A stretch of 64,000 nt of DNA, from contig NC_054082.1 of assembly GCF_017562075.2 (NCBI RefSeq), positions 45,343,832 to 45,407,831 on the forward strand, in the 5' to 3' direction. This document shows, piece by piece, positions 25,801 through 37,680 of the stretch. The DNA comes from Anopheles merus. Taxonomy: Eukaryota; Arthropoda; Insecta; Diptera; Culicidae. The notes under the pieces were generated by a model. It searched no databases. It saw only the letters and a list, made by a program, of their open reading frames with translations, and had not been told where the DNA came from. The position numbers and the translations under genes are program-made. Position 1 is the first letter of the stretch; each line of letters starts with the position of its first letter.

Positions 25801-28800
25801 AGCATTTTGCGCGAGCAGCGATCGCTCGGGTTGCGCAAGTCGGGCGTGGGCGTGGTGCTCGATTCGGAGGTGCCACATCTGATCGGCATCCACGACGACA
25901 TCAGCACCGGCGTGACGCTGTACAGCTTGAAGGAGGGCGAAACGACGATTGGTACGGACGAGGCGCCGTACCCGCAGGACATCTCGCTCAACGGCATTGG
26001 CATTGCGCCGGAGCACTGCCGCATCGTGCTGTCGAACGGCAATGCGACGATCTATCCCAATCCGAACGCTACCTGTCTGCTGAACGCGAGCATCATTGAG
26101 GTGCCGACCGCGATCAGCCAGGGCGACATACTGTTGCTAGGCCGGACGAACATGTTCCGCTACAACAATCCGGCGGAAGCGGCCAAAATGCGGCAGGAAA
26201 GTAGCCACCAGCAGCGGGCGTCCCGGCTCGATCTTTCCCGACTGTCGCTTATAGCTGCGTCGCGGGAAAACCTTTGCGCGAGCTTTATGAGCGACGATGA
26301 CGGTGGTGTCAGCGGGTCTTCGCTCAGCCTATTTGGTGGTGGCGGTGCTGGTGGTATGGCTTCGCCACAGGGCGCCTTTCGCTTCCGCCAGTACACACCG
26401 AGCCGGGAGGATGCGGAGCTGCAGGACGAGCATCGCAAGATACTGCAAACGATCGAAAACGCTTTGCGGCAGCTAAATCTGGAGCGCACGCGCATGCACG
26501 AACAGTTCAAGCATAAGATAAGGCTGTGCACCGAGGAGCTGGAACGGTTAGAGAGCACCAAGCGCGACCGGTTGACGGTGCTCGACTGCCGGATCGGGGA
26601 GCTGATGGCCCGCAAGGAGATGGTGCTGTGGGAAAAGAGCAACGAAAAGACGCAAGTAAGAGCGGGGCACCGGTGGGACCATATTGACCTGATCCTTTCA
26701 TTAATTTTAGCGCTATTCGAGTGCTCCACCATTTTGTTGGCTAATAATTATGTTTATTCTGTTCTGTTTTTATTTCTGTTTTTGTTTCATTTTCATGTTG
26801 ATTTCATTTAATTCCCTTACGTTCGCGTTTTGCTACCGCTCGGAACCCTTTACACTGTTTGCGCGAGTCTAGGTAGACATATTAGTGCGGCAGCTGTCCG
26901 CGCTGCAAACGCAGCTGGATACGAAGAAGCGCGATTTCTATGAGTACGTCGCGAAAGAACTTCAGGAATTGCAGGACTGTGGCCGCCTGGACGAGGTAGA
27001 GAATGTGCTAGATTTATTTCGTTTTGTTGTAAACATTTAGAGTATTATTTTTCAGATAATTTTTAACTTGACTCGCCTCGTTGTGGGACTCTCTACTCCG
27101 CAAATTGTGTATAAATGTGACTAATTTGAAATTTTTACCAATTTGATTGACAGGCAAGCAGCGAACTGATACGCAATGCTCCGCAAACGGAAGATTATTC
27201 GGAAATTTTGCTACAAATATCTCGCTCTCTCGACAACTACTCGCAGCAGTACATCAAAGAGTTTGTTCGTCGTAATGTAAGCATTTTCATTATCGATCCA
27301 GCTAAAACGGCACATAATGCATTACTAATTCTACTTCCTTGCATTATTCGTACAGCGGGATGAGATCAATAAGTACGAAGCGGAGCTGTCCGAGAAGGAG
27401 CAACAGCTGGCGGAAAGCACACAAAAGATTGCCGACCTGGATCAAAAGATTATGGAGCTGGAGCAGCAAAACAGGGAACTATTGCAGCAGCGAACACAAC
27501 AAGAGCTGGAATTGATTCAGCAGAAGAAGCTTGGGTAAGTATTTCTTTATGAAGGCTGTATGTTGGCAGAAACCAATATTGAACTTGCTTCTTGCAGGAT
27601 GACACTGAACCTCACGCACACAAATGGTGCAGACGATGGTGAGGGTACGGGCGAGCAGGCCGGCTTACTGCTGGGCTCAAACCGTGCCGGAACGCTGGAA
27701 ACGTGCGACACGTTCCACACGGCCAACTCGGACTGTTCCTTCGTGTCCGCGCTTAACACGCCCGCCCTAAACTCGCTGAATCAACTCATACCGACACCCA
27801 GCTCGACGGAAGACGGTACCGAATCAGATACGGGCGATCGTGACTACGAGGAAGCCACCTCGAACGGGGGCCTGCTACACGGCGGTATGAGCGACAGCGG
27901 TGTGAGTTTCGAAACGAATCGAGCCACCGATACGGCCGCAGCACTGCACACGGAGGTGGATGAAAACGAAAGTGAAGGTAGCGTTGACAGGCAGAGCAGC
28001 GGGGCGGCTAGCGGGACGGCCAAACTGCTGTTTCAATCAGACGACCACTGTCTGCTGCTTGCCACCTCGTCCACACCGAATCCAAAGTACGGCGGTAAAA
28101 AGCTGCCGACCACAACCACGACCGTAATCGTGACGGATGGCGGTGGGCTGTTGAAGGCGAACCAGCAGCAACCGCAGCAATCGCCGCGGATGCGCCACAA
28201 GTCCTCGGACTCGGAGGAGGAGCGTACCACCATCACGACCATGTCTTCGATCGGTACGCCGGGCTCCAACCGGTTGAAGCTTTCCGTGCCGAACCGGAAC
28301 CGCAGCAACAGCAACAACAGCAAGAGCAGCAGCATGCGCACGGAAATCTTCGACATCCGGCACGGTATCCATCCGCTACGGGTGAGCAGTGTGAGCAGCG
28401 GCACCGACGGCAGCCACGAAGAGGAGGAGTACGAAGAGGAGGATGCGCACGGGAGGCGGCGGCGTCGGCAGGAAGTCGACGATGAGGAGGAGCGACGGTC
28501 GCGCGGATCGTCCATCGACAACAGCTCGATCACGTCGTCGACGGCGAACCTGATCCTGTGCGAGATGAACCATCTGCGGGAAAGTATCGCGAGCAAGAAG
28601 GCCGAGATCATGAAAATCCTCGAAACGAACGGCGACAAGAAGCTGCTGGACGGGAAGATCGGCGAGTTGCAGGATCTGCAGAAGCGCATCGTGCAGCTGG
28701 AGATCAAAATACAGGATGTGGAGAAGAGCTGCCTGTCCGATGGGGAGTTGCAGCTGGACTCGATGCGGGACATTCCCGAAAGCTTTACCGACAGCGACGA

Positions 28801-29472
28801 TAGCCGGGTGGGCAACTCGTGCATCTATCCCGGGTATATGCGGGCGCGCGACCAGGGCAGTATCTACGCACCAAGTGTTACGCGATCGTTGCCGTCCATC
28901 GAAGGAACTTATCGTGAGTGTGAGCAGTGCAGGGACAATGTTCATTACGCATCTAATTATTATGCTTTTCGCTTTTTTGTGAAGGTTCGGATCATCTGAT
29001 AAACATCCCGACGTACATTATCCGAGGCGCGGGAAAGCAAACGCACTACGAGTATGAGGTGAAAATAAATCTGCCAGATGAACGATGGACCTTGCTGCGA
29101 CGGTACAGCCGCTTTCGTGAACTGCATCTAACGATGAAGAAACTGTACGGTGATAAGGTATGTGTGGCCTGAGATCGCACCGCTCAAGCACGGTCGCTAA
29201 CCAACATTTCCGAACCATTTTGCCCACAGATTGCTACCATACCTTTCCCGCGGCGAGAACTGTTCGCTTCAAACACGGAATCGGTAGCGAAAACGCGTCG
29301 TCGCCAGCTAGAAACGTACCTGCGCCGACTGCTGGTGGTGTGTGCCAAAATTCCCCACTGTTCCATCTACGAGGGTGAGGGACGGCCCGGACTAACCAAG
29401 CAGACGCTTATCGAGTTTCATACATTTTTCAAGAAAGGTTTGTTCGAAACTGGCAAACATGGCACGGGATAG
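13835..29472 (+). CDS. Klp98A: Kinesin-3 motor with FHA and PX domains (Klp98A / KIF16B)
   Basis: Plus-end-directed microtubule motor. Its family binds PI3P on endosomes through a C-terminal PX domain and moves early endosomes. Exons: 13835-13881, 24567-26655, 26873-26995, 27154-27276, 27356-27534, 27598-28913, 28985-29157 and 29230-29472. All have GT/AG ends and add up to 1430 codons plus stop. The start MASLKVAVRVRPFNQR, in an ACCATGG context, is a typical kinesin-3 N-terminus. Visible motifs: P-loop GQTGSGKT (about residues 108-115), switch I NDTSSRSHA, switch II DLAGSER (about 255), an FHA domain at about 450-553, then coiled-coil segments in exons 3-5. Exon 6 is a Ser/Asp/Glu-rich linker with an Arg run. 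The PX domain (about 1295-1420) carries RRYSRFRELH and PFPRR. The length is close to the family range (about 1270-1320 in fly and human). Intron 1 is 10.7 kb and full of mobile elements. Exons 5-8 are duplicated downstream. Confidence 0.95.
14260..14530. repeat. Diverged 182-bp tandem repeat in Klp98A intron 1
   Basis: Blocks starting AAAATGTCACCAAGCATGT (14263) and AAAATGTCACGAAGCATGT (14445) recur 182 bp apart. The match continues through GTGACGCTGA at 14334 and 14516. Between them TGCAGAACT occurs three times. The surrounding 14.1-14.6 kb is rich in short ATGACAT-type repeats, so this is an old repetitive element of unknown class. Confidence 0.7.
14600..20908. other. Klp98A intron 1, left part
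   Basis: Intronic DNA with CA/TG tracts and no exon required by the kinesin reading frame, since exon 1 joins exon 2 directly in phase. Several GC-richer islands are open in more than one frame (15011-15418, 18430-18850, 20070-20670). One small minus-strand ORF with a nearby polyadenylation signal is listed separately. A strong donor-like site (ATCAAG|GTGAGT) lies near 18632 on the plus strand, but splicing it to kinesin exon 2 breaks the frame. Confidence 0.6.
16787..16993 (-). CDS. Possible nested 68-aa ORF inside Klp98A intron 1
   Basis: I do not recognise the product. The minus-strand ORF starts with ATG at 16993, reads MKIPQTLTKNVNYAPC and ends in a charged stretch with ...ETIEAESEKLN before TAA. 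The composition is Lys/Glu/Gln-rich and not low-complexity, and it looks more like a real small cytosolic protein than most ORFs in this intron. An AATAAA on the same strand lies at 16731-16726, about 55 bp after the stop. A stop codon five codons upstream of the ATG, with no acceptor between them, means it would be a single-exon frame. It may still be chance. Confidence 0.25.
   Translation of the reverse strand: MKIPQTLTKNVNYAPCSFKMQHVKKLPEMSLNPRFLSDEKIKLKQQFHARNNTAFDLETIEAESEKLN
20949..21337. repeat. Long imperfect inverted repeat (foldback) inside the TA-flanked element
   Basis: The left arm (about 20949-21100) begins CATTATCTCTGACTTTGGGG. The right arm (about 21205-21337) is its reverse complement with small differences. 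Shared blocks include GACTTTGGGGCACCCTGGA, CTAGACCACTTATCA-type sequence and AGGCCGATATCTTGAAA. A transcript through it would fold into a hairpin of more than 100 bp with a loop of about 100 bases. Confidence 0.85.
21618..22300. mobile_element. hAT-like MITE nested in the TA-flanked element
   Basis: The terminal inverted repeats TAGTGTTGGGT (21618-21628) and ACCCAACACTA (22290-22300) are perfect over 11 bp. They are flanked by identical 8-bp direct repeats ATTTGAAC (21610-21617 and 22301-22308), the target-duplication length of hAT elements. The 683-bp interior has no transposase. It consists mainly of repeated GATTCATGAATCTT palindromes around a central unique stretch (about 21900-22040). 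That stretch ends in a GGTTGTTACGC...AAGAAGAAT tail resembling a SINE 3' end. The interruption shows this element inserted after the outer one. Confidence 0.88.
22691..22898 (+). mobile_element. SINE200-type tRNA-derived SINE
   Basis: The sequence runs GCCGGTCTCATGGTACAGTC, then a B-box-like GGGTTCAAGCCCC, then GTAGGACTGACTATCCTG, GGCAGGCCTTGACCGGCATC and a 3' tail GGTTGTTGAGCCAAAG followed by (AAG)n. I recognise this as the An. gambiae SINE200 family. It is flanked by near-identical short repeats ATTTGTTTC (22680-22688 and 22899-22907), consistent with LINE-mediated insertion. It looks full length and only slightly decayed. It sits in Klp98A intron 1 in the sense direction. Confidence 0.88.
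22910..24566. other. Klp98A intron 1, right part
   Basis: Intronic DNA up to the exon 2 acceptor (TTTTCCAG at 24559-24566). There are no ORFs of note. The 23300-23660 part is somewhat GC-richer with homopolymer-interrupted repeats. I see no recognisable mobile element or RNA gene. Confidence 0.6.
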
Positions 29473-30853
29473 TAGCACACCTGTGTCGGAGCGTGGCTAG
29501 ATCCTGCCCTGCCAGGTCGGCGGCATTGGTTTCGGGCGTTTTAATTTTGTGATGTAAAAGACTTGTAGATTTCTATGCCAAGGCGTACTTGTGTTAGGTC
29601 TATTTTAGGTTTTAGGTAGCATTAAAATGAAAAAAAAAACAACTAGTTAGGAAGCAATCGACCCATTCAAGGGTCTCTGTACTCTGTTTCCGTTAGTTTG
29701 TTGAGTAGCGATTGTGCAAATGATCCTAGGGAATGTGTTTTAAATGTGTACGTTACGCTATTTTTCTATTTACCAATCCTCTCCCCTCATAGTTTTGTGG
29801 TGGCCTTTAATTAATCCACGACGGTGTCTTACCCATTTAGAATCGCGAATAGCACAGCATGTTAGGCTCAAAGCAGAAATGACAAAACAATGACAATAAT
29901 AGCATCGTCCTCCTGCACTTGTTGCAATGTGTGGTGAAACGTTCAAAACGGATCTACGGTTCCATCCATCCATACATTCAGCCTCTTTCGGCGGAAGTGT
30001 GTCCATCGAACAGCCACCGTCCTGCCCGTAGTAGCTTCACCGGACTTTATCGTTGCAATGGATAAAGTGTTGTCAGGTTGAAAGCGTATCGGGCAATAGA
30101 GACGTTTCGGTTAAGATGGAATGGGTGGATAAAGCATGAAAGGTAAATGTATATAAGTGCACATCGGTTAGCCATTGCGCGTTGGTTACAATCCTTTTAT
30201 AGTAAGTAAATCGATTGAAAGTTAGCTTTAGGTTTAGCTAAGTTTGCTAGTAGAGAATAAGATGAAAAAAGCTAGTTTCCTTTTCCGTTACGTTTTATAA
30301 CATCATGAATATATATAAGGCAGAGGAGCGATCATATTAAAATCGTTAAAGTCTACATACAAAGAAGAGAAAAAAAAAAACAAAAACACATCTGATCGTC
30401 ACGAAATCATAATCGCATCATATCAACAATACGTACAACACGCGTAATTCTTGTAACTGTGTTCCGGTTAGATAAAACTGTTCATCAATTGTAACTAACT
30501 GTGATTATTCACCCCCTGCCCCCAACCCTTCCTAACCCTAGTTGTGCTAGATCCCATGTTCCCTCGCGCCCGCAGTTATCTATTTTGATGCTTGTTAGAA
30601 AATCCCAAACCCCCCTGCCAAAGAATGGTACTGCTACAATGCGCAATATAATATCATCGTCAAGTGCTTTTCCATAATTCAGACAGATCATAGTTTACAT
30701 CCCTAGCCCTTCACGTTAGTCATCTCTCGTTCGATTTTCGTCTCACAAACTGTATAGTTCTAGAAGAAACTCGTGTGCATTAACTCATTGTCTGTTAGAT
30801 AAAGGGTTCAAAGTTATTAAGTGCGTAAGAAATTTATTTTATGAATAGAGAGC

Positions 30854-30909
<56 letters not shown>

Positions 30910-32240
30910 ATAGAGAAACGTAAGCGAAAATCTAGCTTTAGGGCACTATGTTGTGCACTCAACGCATGCGTTCGTCTCTTGCTAGCGCTCGTAGTTCTTC
31001 CTAGATTTTGAATGCAGTTTTTCTTTGAAGCTATAAATCGATTGTTATTCTTTTCTACGTGCTGCTTTCAATTGGGCTCAGAGTAGTGCTTGCTCGCACG
31101 AAATGCAGCATAGTATTAAGTAACTCAGGAGCTTGTTTACATCAGAGGCCTGTATGTTAGGATATTGGAATCGAAAGAAAACACGAAACATTGATGTTAG
31201 AGACCCACACTGTTTAGGTGATCGTTTAGGTATCCTGTGGTAGTGTGGAATAGAAAAACAGAACATCAAACATCATGTTGTGGCATTTTGTGTGTGTTCG
31301 AGAAAAGTAGAAAAAAGATATTAATGCAATAAAAATAAAATTAGTGAACAATGCAAAACCACAACAAAAAACCCAAAAAGACGTTGTAACCAAAACTGAA
31401 CTCTTTTCTCTCGCGATTGCTGTTTGCAATATGCAAAAGAGAAGCCAGAGAGAAAGAGACATGTAAGATAAGGTGCAAGACAAAGCAACAATTGACTGAT
31501 GACTTGTTAGAACAAAACATAAAACATAAAAAAATTGAAAACGTTCTCGTCTGGTAAAAGAAAAATTAACATACAAAAAACAACGTTGGAAACATTTTCC
31601 CTAATTCAAACGTTCAAATTGATGGTTAGACTGTTAATCCCACAATGGACGTGCAGACATTTGATGTGAAATGTAGTAGACAACAGTTATAACAACAGTA
31701 TGACTTGAAAAGTGTCCATCCTTTGTACCCAATTTACGGATGGTTCCTAGTGTCGATGAAGTTACAGACAAAAGGTATATTTAAGTAAAACGAAAAAAAC
31801 AACATCAACCAATTGGATCTTGGAACGATATTCCATTCTTTTTACTGACCGCAATACAAACGAAATACGTCCGAAAGAAATCAAGTTCGTTTGCGTCGGC
31901 CTGGACCACGGACAGGAGGACAAACATTTAACGTGCACGGGAGGGGACGTCTGTCGAACTTTTCCACCTGATACGAGGCTTCGATCTATCTAACAAACAC
32001 GCTGGTTGTTTATTTTGTTGCCCTGGGTTACCGTAGCGCACCGGTGCGTGACCGAGCAAGGGTATGACATTCGGCGAGCAGCTACCAGACATTCGATGTA
32101 GGCCATCGGTAGTGGAAGGTCTCTGTAGAATTGGATGCATTTTCTCGAGCGTACTTTAGTGACATTCTAACCGTGAGACAGTAAAGATTTACAGGAGAGA
32201 AAGAGTTAAACAAAGTGAATAAATCGTGTTCTTCAAGGTA
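29473..32240 (+). other. Klp98A 3' UTR (copy 1)
   Basis: Non-coding AT-rich sequence following the kinesin stop. Candidate polyadenylation signals include AATAAA near 31328-31340 and at 32218-32223, the latter followed by a GU-rich stretch (TCGTGTTCTTCAAGG...TTTTTTGTTTTAG). This would give a 3' UTR of up to about 2.75 kb. A GA microsatellite lies at 30847-30910. Confidence 0.6.
30847..30910. repeat. (GA)n microsatellite in Klp98A 3' UTR
   Basis: A nearly pure GA tract. The paralogous position in copy 2 (about 36231-36282) is shorter and interrupted by A and G runs, one of the clearest differences between the two copies. Confidence 0.95.
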
Positions 32241-32314
32241 CGTTTTTTGTTTTAGTTCATTGGATATCTTGACTCAAAGTGATGCAGTGTCTCTGAAGTG
32301 ATAATGCGTTTTCG

Positions 32315-32500
32315 GTTGATTGCGATTTTCGGTCAAGCCCTGCGGGTACCATTAATGGGTTAAGTTATCAGCGACTTATTGATTAACCGCAACAGGATAA
32401 TCAGTCCTACATTTGGAGAGCACGGTCCATATGGGGCTTGAAAACATGATGAGTACTATATGTTGTTAAGACGCATGACGACTGTACTATGGAAGCAGAC
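32315..32500 (-). mobile_element. Degraded SINE200-like remnant, duplication copy 1
   Basis: Read on the minus strand it aligns in order with the intact SINE at 22691-22898: GTACAGTCGTC, CTTAACAACAT, TTCAAGCCCCA, GACCGTGCT, GTAGGACTGATTATCCTG, AATCAATAAGTC, GGGCTTGACCG. It lacks the (AAG)n tail and has many substitutions, so it is an old insertion that predates the duplication. Confidence 0.75.
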
Positions 32501-32743
32501 CAAATGTTACTAAGATCAAGTTAATTTAATTAATATTAAAGAACAGCCAATTGTCAAGGGAAGATACTGAATCTTCTATTTCTGTGTGGGACATTCCATA
32601 TTTACTATCTCGTACGATCAAGTTAAATGAATTAAATCATCCTAGCTTAACCAAACAAAGACTGTCCCAACTTTTCATTATCGATCCAGCTAAAACGGCA
32701 CATAATGCATTACTAATTCTACTTCCTTGCATTATTCGTACAG

Positions 32744-34860
32744 CGGGATGAGATCAATAAGTACGAAGCGGAGCTGTCCGAGAAGGAGCAACAGCTGGCG
32801 GAAAGCACACAAAAGATTGCCGACCTGGATCAAAAGATTATGGAGCTGGAGCAGCAAAACAGGGAACTGTTGCAGCAGCGAACACAACAAGAGCTGGAAT
32901 TGATTCAGCAGAAGAAGCTTGGGTAAGTATTTCTTTATGAAGGCTGTATGTTGGCAGAAACCAATATTGAACTTGCTTCTTGCAGGATGACACTGAACCT
33001 CACGCACACAAATGGTGCAGACGATGGTGAGGGTACGGGCGAGCAGGCCGGCTTACTGCTGGGCTCAAACCGTGCCGGAACGCTGGAAACGTGCGACACG
33101 TTCCACACGGCCAACTCGGACTGTTCCTTCGTGTCCGCGCTTAACACGCCCGCCCTAAACTCGCTGAATCAACTCATACCGACACCCAGCTCGACGGAAG
33201 ACGGTACCGAATCAGATACGGGCGATCGTGACTACGAGGAAGCCACCTCGAACGGGGGCCTGCTACACGGCAGTATGAGCGACAGCGGTGTGAGTTTCGA
33301 AACGAATCGAGCCACCGATACGGCCGCAGCACTGCACACGGAGGTGGATGAAAACGAAAGTGAAGGTAGCGTTGACAGGCAGAGCAGCGGGGCGGCTAGC
33401 GGGACGGCCAAACTGCTGTTTCAATCAGACGACCACTGTCTGCTGCTTGCCACCTCGTCCACACCGAATCCAAAGTACGGCGGTAAAAAGCTGCCGACCA
33501 CAACCACGACCGTAATCGTGACGGATGGCGGTGGGCTGTTGAAGGCGAACCAGCAGCAACCGCAGCAATCGCCGCGGATGCGCCACAAGTCCTCGGACTC
33601 GGAGGAGGAGCGTACCACCATCACGACCATGTCTTCGATCGGTACGCCGGGCTCCAACCGGTTGAAGCTTTCCGTGCCGAACCGGAACCGCAGCAACAGC
33701 AACAACAGCAAGAGCAGCAGCATGCGCACGGAAATCTTCGACATCCGGCACGGTATCCATCCGCTACGGGTGAGCAGTGTGAGCAGCGGCACCGACGGCA
33801 GCCACGAAGAGGAGGAGTACGAAGAGGAGGATGCGCACGGGAGGCGGCGGCGTCGGCAGGAAGTCGACGATGAGGAGGAGCGACGGTCGCGCGGATCGTC
33901 CATCGACAACAGCTCGATCACGTCGTCGACGGCGAACCTGATCCTGTGCGAGATGAACCATCTGCGGGAAAGTATCGCGAGCAAGAAGGCCGAGATCATG
34001 AAAATCCTCGAAACGAACGGCGACAAGAAGCTGCTGGACGGGAAGATCGGCGAGTTGCAGGATCTGCAGAAGCGCATCGTGCAGCTGGAGATCAAAATAC
34101 AGGATGTGGAGAAGAGCTGCCTGTCCGATGGGGAGTTGCAGCTGGACTCGATGCGGGACATTCCCGAAAGCTTTACCGACAGCGACGATAGCCGGGTGGG
34201 CAACTCGTGCATCTATCCCGGGTATATGCGGGCGCGCGACCAGGGCAGTATCTACGCACCAAGTGTTACGCGATCGTTGCCGTCCATCGAAGGAACTTAT
34301 CGTGAGTGTGAGCAGTGCAGGGACAATGTTCATTACGCATCTAATTATTATGCTTTTCGCTTTTTTGTGAAGGTTCGGATCATCTGATAAACATCCCGAC
34401 GTACATTATCCGAGGCGCGGGAAAGCAAACGCACTACGAGTATGAGGTGAAAATAAATCTGCCAGATGAACGATGGACCTTGCTGCGACGGTACAGCCGC
34501 TTTCGTGAACTGCATCTAACGATGAAGAAACTGTACGGTGATAAGGTATGTGTGGCCTGAGATCGCACCGCTCAAGCACGGTCGCTAACCAACATTTCCG
34601 AACCATTTTGCCCACAGATTGCTACCATACCTTTCCCGCGGCGAGAACTGTTCGCTTCAAACACGGAATCGGTAGCGAAAACGCGTCGTCGCCAGCTAGA
34701 AACGTACCTGCGCCGACTGCTGGTGGTGTGTGCCAAAATTCCCCACTGTTCCATCTACGAGGGTGAGGGACGGCCCGGACTAACCAAGCAGACGCTTATC
34801 GAGTTTCATACATTTTTCAAGAAAGGTTTGTTCGAAACTGGCAAACATGGCACGGGATAG
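32744..34860 (+). pseudogene. Duplicated C-terminal half of Klp98A (exons 5-8, no motor)
   Basis: Copies of kinesin exons 5-8 at 32744-32922, 32986-34301, 34373-34545 and 34618-34860. Splice sites and frame are intact and encode 636 codons: coiled coil, acidic linker and complete PX domain. The motor, FHA domain and promoter are missing. Only two coding changes separate it from copy 1: a synonymous CTA/CTG (27481 versus 32869) and Gly to Ser (GGT/AGT, 27884 versus 33272). As a free-standing gene it is a 5'-truncated partial copy. It could still be used as an alternative 3' cassette if transcription read through copy 1, because exon 4 (phase 0) can splice in frame to 32744. It carries its own polyadenylation signal (37584-37589). 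I label it a pseudogene for lack of a 5' end, not because of any disabling mutation. Confidence 0.75.
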
Positions 34861-36230
34861 TAGCACACCTGTGTCGGAGCGTGGCTAGATCCTGCCCTGC
34901 CAGGTCGGCGGCATTGGTTTCGGGCGTTTTAATTTTGTGATGTAAAAGACTTGTAGATTTCTATGCCAAGGCGTACTTGTGTTAGGTCTATTTTAGGTTT
35001 TAGGTAGCATTAAAATGAAAAAAAAAACAACTAGTTAGGAAGCAATCGACCCATTCAAGGGTCTCTGTACTCTGTTTCCGTTAGTTTGTTGAGTAGCGAT
35101 TGTGCAAATGATCCTAGGGAATGTGTTTTAAATGTGTACGTTACGCTATTTTTCTATTTACCAATCCTCTCCCCTCATAGTTTTGTGGTGGCCTTTAATT
35201 AATCCACGACGGTGTCTTACCCATTTAGAATCGCGAATAGCACAGCATGTTAGGCTCAAAGCAGAAATGACAAAACAATGACAATAATAGCATCGTCCTC
35301 CTGCACTTGTTGCAATGTGTGGTGAAACGTTCAAAACGGATCTACGGTTCCATCCATCCATACATTCAGCCTCTTTCGGCGGAAGTGTGTCCATCGAACA
35401 GCCACCGTCCTGCCCGTAGTAGCTTCACCGGACTTTATCGTTGCAATGGATAAAGTGTTGTCAGGTTGAAAGCGTATCGGGCAATAGAGACGTTTCGGTT
35501 AAGATGGAATGGGTGGATAAAGCATGAAAGGTAAATGTATATAAGTGCACATCGGTTAGCCATTGCGCGTTGGTTACAATCCTTTTATAGTAAGTAAATC
35601 GATTGAAAGATAGCTTTAGGTTTAGCTAAGTTTGCTAGTAGAGAATAAGGTGAAAAAAGCTAGTTTCCTTTTCCGTTACGTTTTATAACATCATGAATAT
35701 ATATAAGGCAGAGGAGCGATCATATTAAAATCGTTAAAGTCTACATACAAAGAAGAGAAAAAAAACAAAAACACATCTGATCGTCACGAAATCATAATCG
35801 CATCATATCAACAATACGTACAACACGCGTAATTCTTGTAACTGTGTTCCGGTTAGATAAAACTGTTCATCAATTGTAACTAACTGTGATTATTCACCCC
35901 CTGCCCCCAACCCTTCCTAACCCTAGTTGTGCTAGATCCCATGTTCCCTCGCGCCCGCAGTTATCTAGTTGATGCTTGTTAGAAAATCCCAAACCCCCCC
36001 TGCCAAAGAATGGTACTGCTACAATGCGCAATATAATATCATCGTCGAGTGCTTTTCCATAATTCAGACAGATCATAGTTTACATCCCTAGCCCTTCACG
36101 TTAGTCATCTCTCGTTCGATTTTCGTCTCACAAACTGTATAGTTCTAGAAGAAACTCGTGTGCATTAACTCATTGTCTGTTAGATAAAGGGTTCAAAGTT
36201 ATTAAGTGCGTAAGAAATTTATTTTATGAA

Positions 36231-36282
36231 TAGAGAGCGAGAGAAAAAAAGAGAGGGAGAGAAATAGAGAGAGAAAGAGATA
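36231..36282. repeat. Interrupted GA tract, copy 2
   Basis: Counterpart of the pure GA tract at 30847-30910, here broken by AAAAAAA, GGG and AAAT interruptions. Confidence 0.85.
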
Positions 36283-37680
36283 GAGAAACGTAAGCGAAAA
36301 TCTAGCTTTAGGGCACTATGTTGTGCACTCAACGCATGCGTTCGTCTCTTGCTAGCGCTCGTGGTTCTTCCTAGATTTTGAATGCAGTTTTTCTTTGAAG
36401 CTATAAATCGATTGTTATTCTTTTCTACGTGCTGCTTTCAATTGGGCTCAGAGTAGTGCTTGCTCGCACGAAATGCAGCATAGTATTAAGTAACTCAGGA
36501 GCTTGTTTACATCAGAGGCCTGTATGTTAGGATATTGGAATCGAAAGAAAACACGAAACATTGATGTTAGAGACCCACACTGTTTAGGTGATCGTTTAGG
36601 TATCCTGTGGTAGTGTGGAATAGAAAAACAGAACATCAAACATCATGTTGTGGCATTTTGTGTGTGTTCGAGAAAAGTAGAAAAAAGATATTAATGCAAT
36701 AAAAATAAAATTAGTGAACAATGCAAAACAACAACAAAAAACCCAAAAAGACGTTGTAACCAAAACTGAACTCTTTTCTCTCGCGATTGCTGTTTGCAAT
36801 ATGCAGAAGAGAAGCCAGAGAGAAAGAGACATGTAAGATAAGGTGCAAGACAAAGCAACACTTGACTGATGACTTGTTAGAACAAAACATAATAAAAAAA
36901 TTGAAAACGTTCTCGTCTGGTAAAAGAAAAATTAACATACAAAAAACAACGTTGGAAACATTTTCCCTAATTCAAACGTTCAAATTGATGGTTAGACTGT
37001 TAATCCCACAATGGACGTGCAGACATTTGATGTGAAATGTAGTAGACAACAGTTATAACAACAGTATGACTTGAAAAGTGTCCATCCTTTGTACCCAATT
37101 TACGGATGGTTCCTAGTGTCGATGAAGTTACAGACAAATGGTATATTTAAGTAAAACGAAAAAAATAACATCAACCAATTGGATCTTGGAACTATATTCC
37201 TTTCTTTTTACTGACCGCAATACAAACGAAATACGTCCGAAAGAAATCAAGTTCGTTTGCGTCGGCCTGGACAACGGACAGGAGGACAAACATTTAACGT
37301 GCACGGGAGGGGACGTCCGTCGAACTTTTCCACCTGATACGAGGCTTCGATCTATCTAACAAACACGCTGGTTGTTTATTTTGTTGCCCTGGGTTACCGT
37401 AGCGCACCGGTGCGTGACCGAGCAAGGGTATGACATTCGGCTAGCAGCTACCAGACATTCGATGTAGGCCATCGGTAGTGGAAGGTTTCTATAGAATCGG
37501 ATGCATTTTCTCGAGCGTACTTTAGTGACATTCTAACCGTGAGACAGTAAAGATTTACAGGAGAGAAAGAGTTAAACAAAGTGAATAAATCGTGTTCTTC
37601 AAGGTACGTTTTTTGTTTTAGTTAATTCGATATCTTGGCTCAACGTGATGCAGTGTCTCTGAAGTGATAGTGCGTTTTCG

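Larger units (their letters stand above)
27284..32671 (+). repeat. Tandem duplication, copy 1 (5388 bp)
   Basis: Starts in Klp98A intron 4, eight bases after the exon 4 donor (27277), with TTTTCATTATCGATCC. Runs through exons 5-8 and the entire 3' UTR to ...GACTGTCCCAAC. It is followed directly by copy 2, with about one base of microhomology at the junction. Corresponding bases lie exactly 5388 bp apart up to about 30330, after which small indels accumulate. Confidence 0.95.

Noticed and set aside
24528..26732. Long ORFs on the minus strand and in other frames over kinesin exon 2
   Set aside because: Shadows of the GC-rich kinesin coding exon, which has clear motor and FHA motifs.
26656..26811. 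Extension of kinesin exon 2 beyond 26655 to the stop at 26811
   Set aside because: A consensus donor at 26656 and in-phase coiled-coil exons downstream give a full PX-containing protein. The read-through tail is AT-rich and hydrophobic, typical of intron.
28033..28945. Minus-strand ORFs of 263 and 189 codons, repeated in the second copy
   Set aside because: Antisense shadows of exon 6. The Ser/Leu-rich translations come from Glu/Ser/Arg codons of the real frame.
28914..28999. Read-through of kinesin exon 6 to the stop at 28999
   Set aside because: The donor at 28914 and acceptor ending at 28984 restore the PX domain in frame. The read-through ends in intron sequence.
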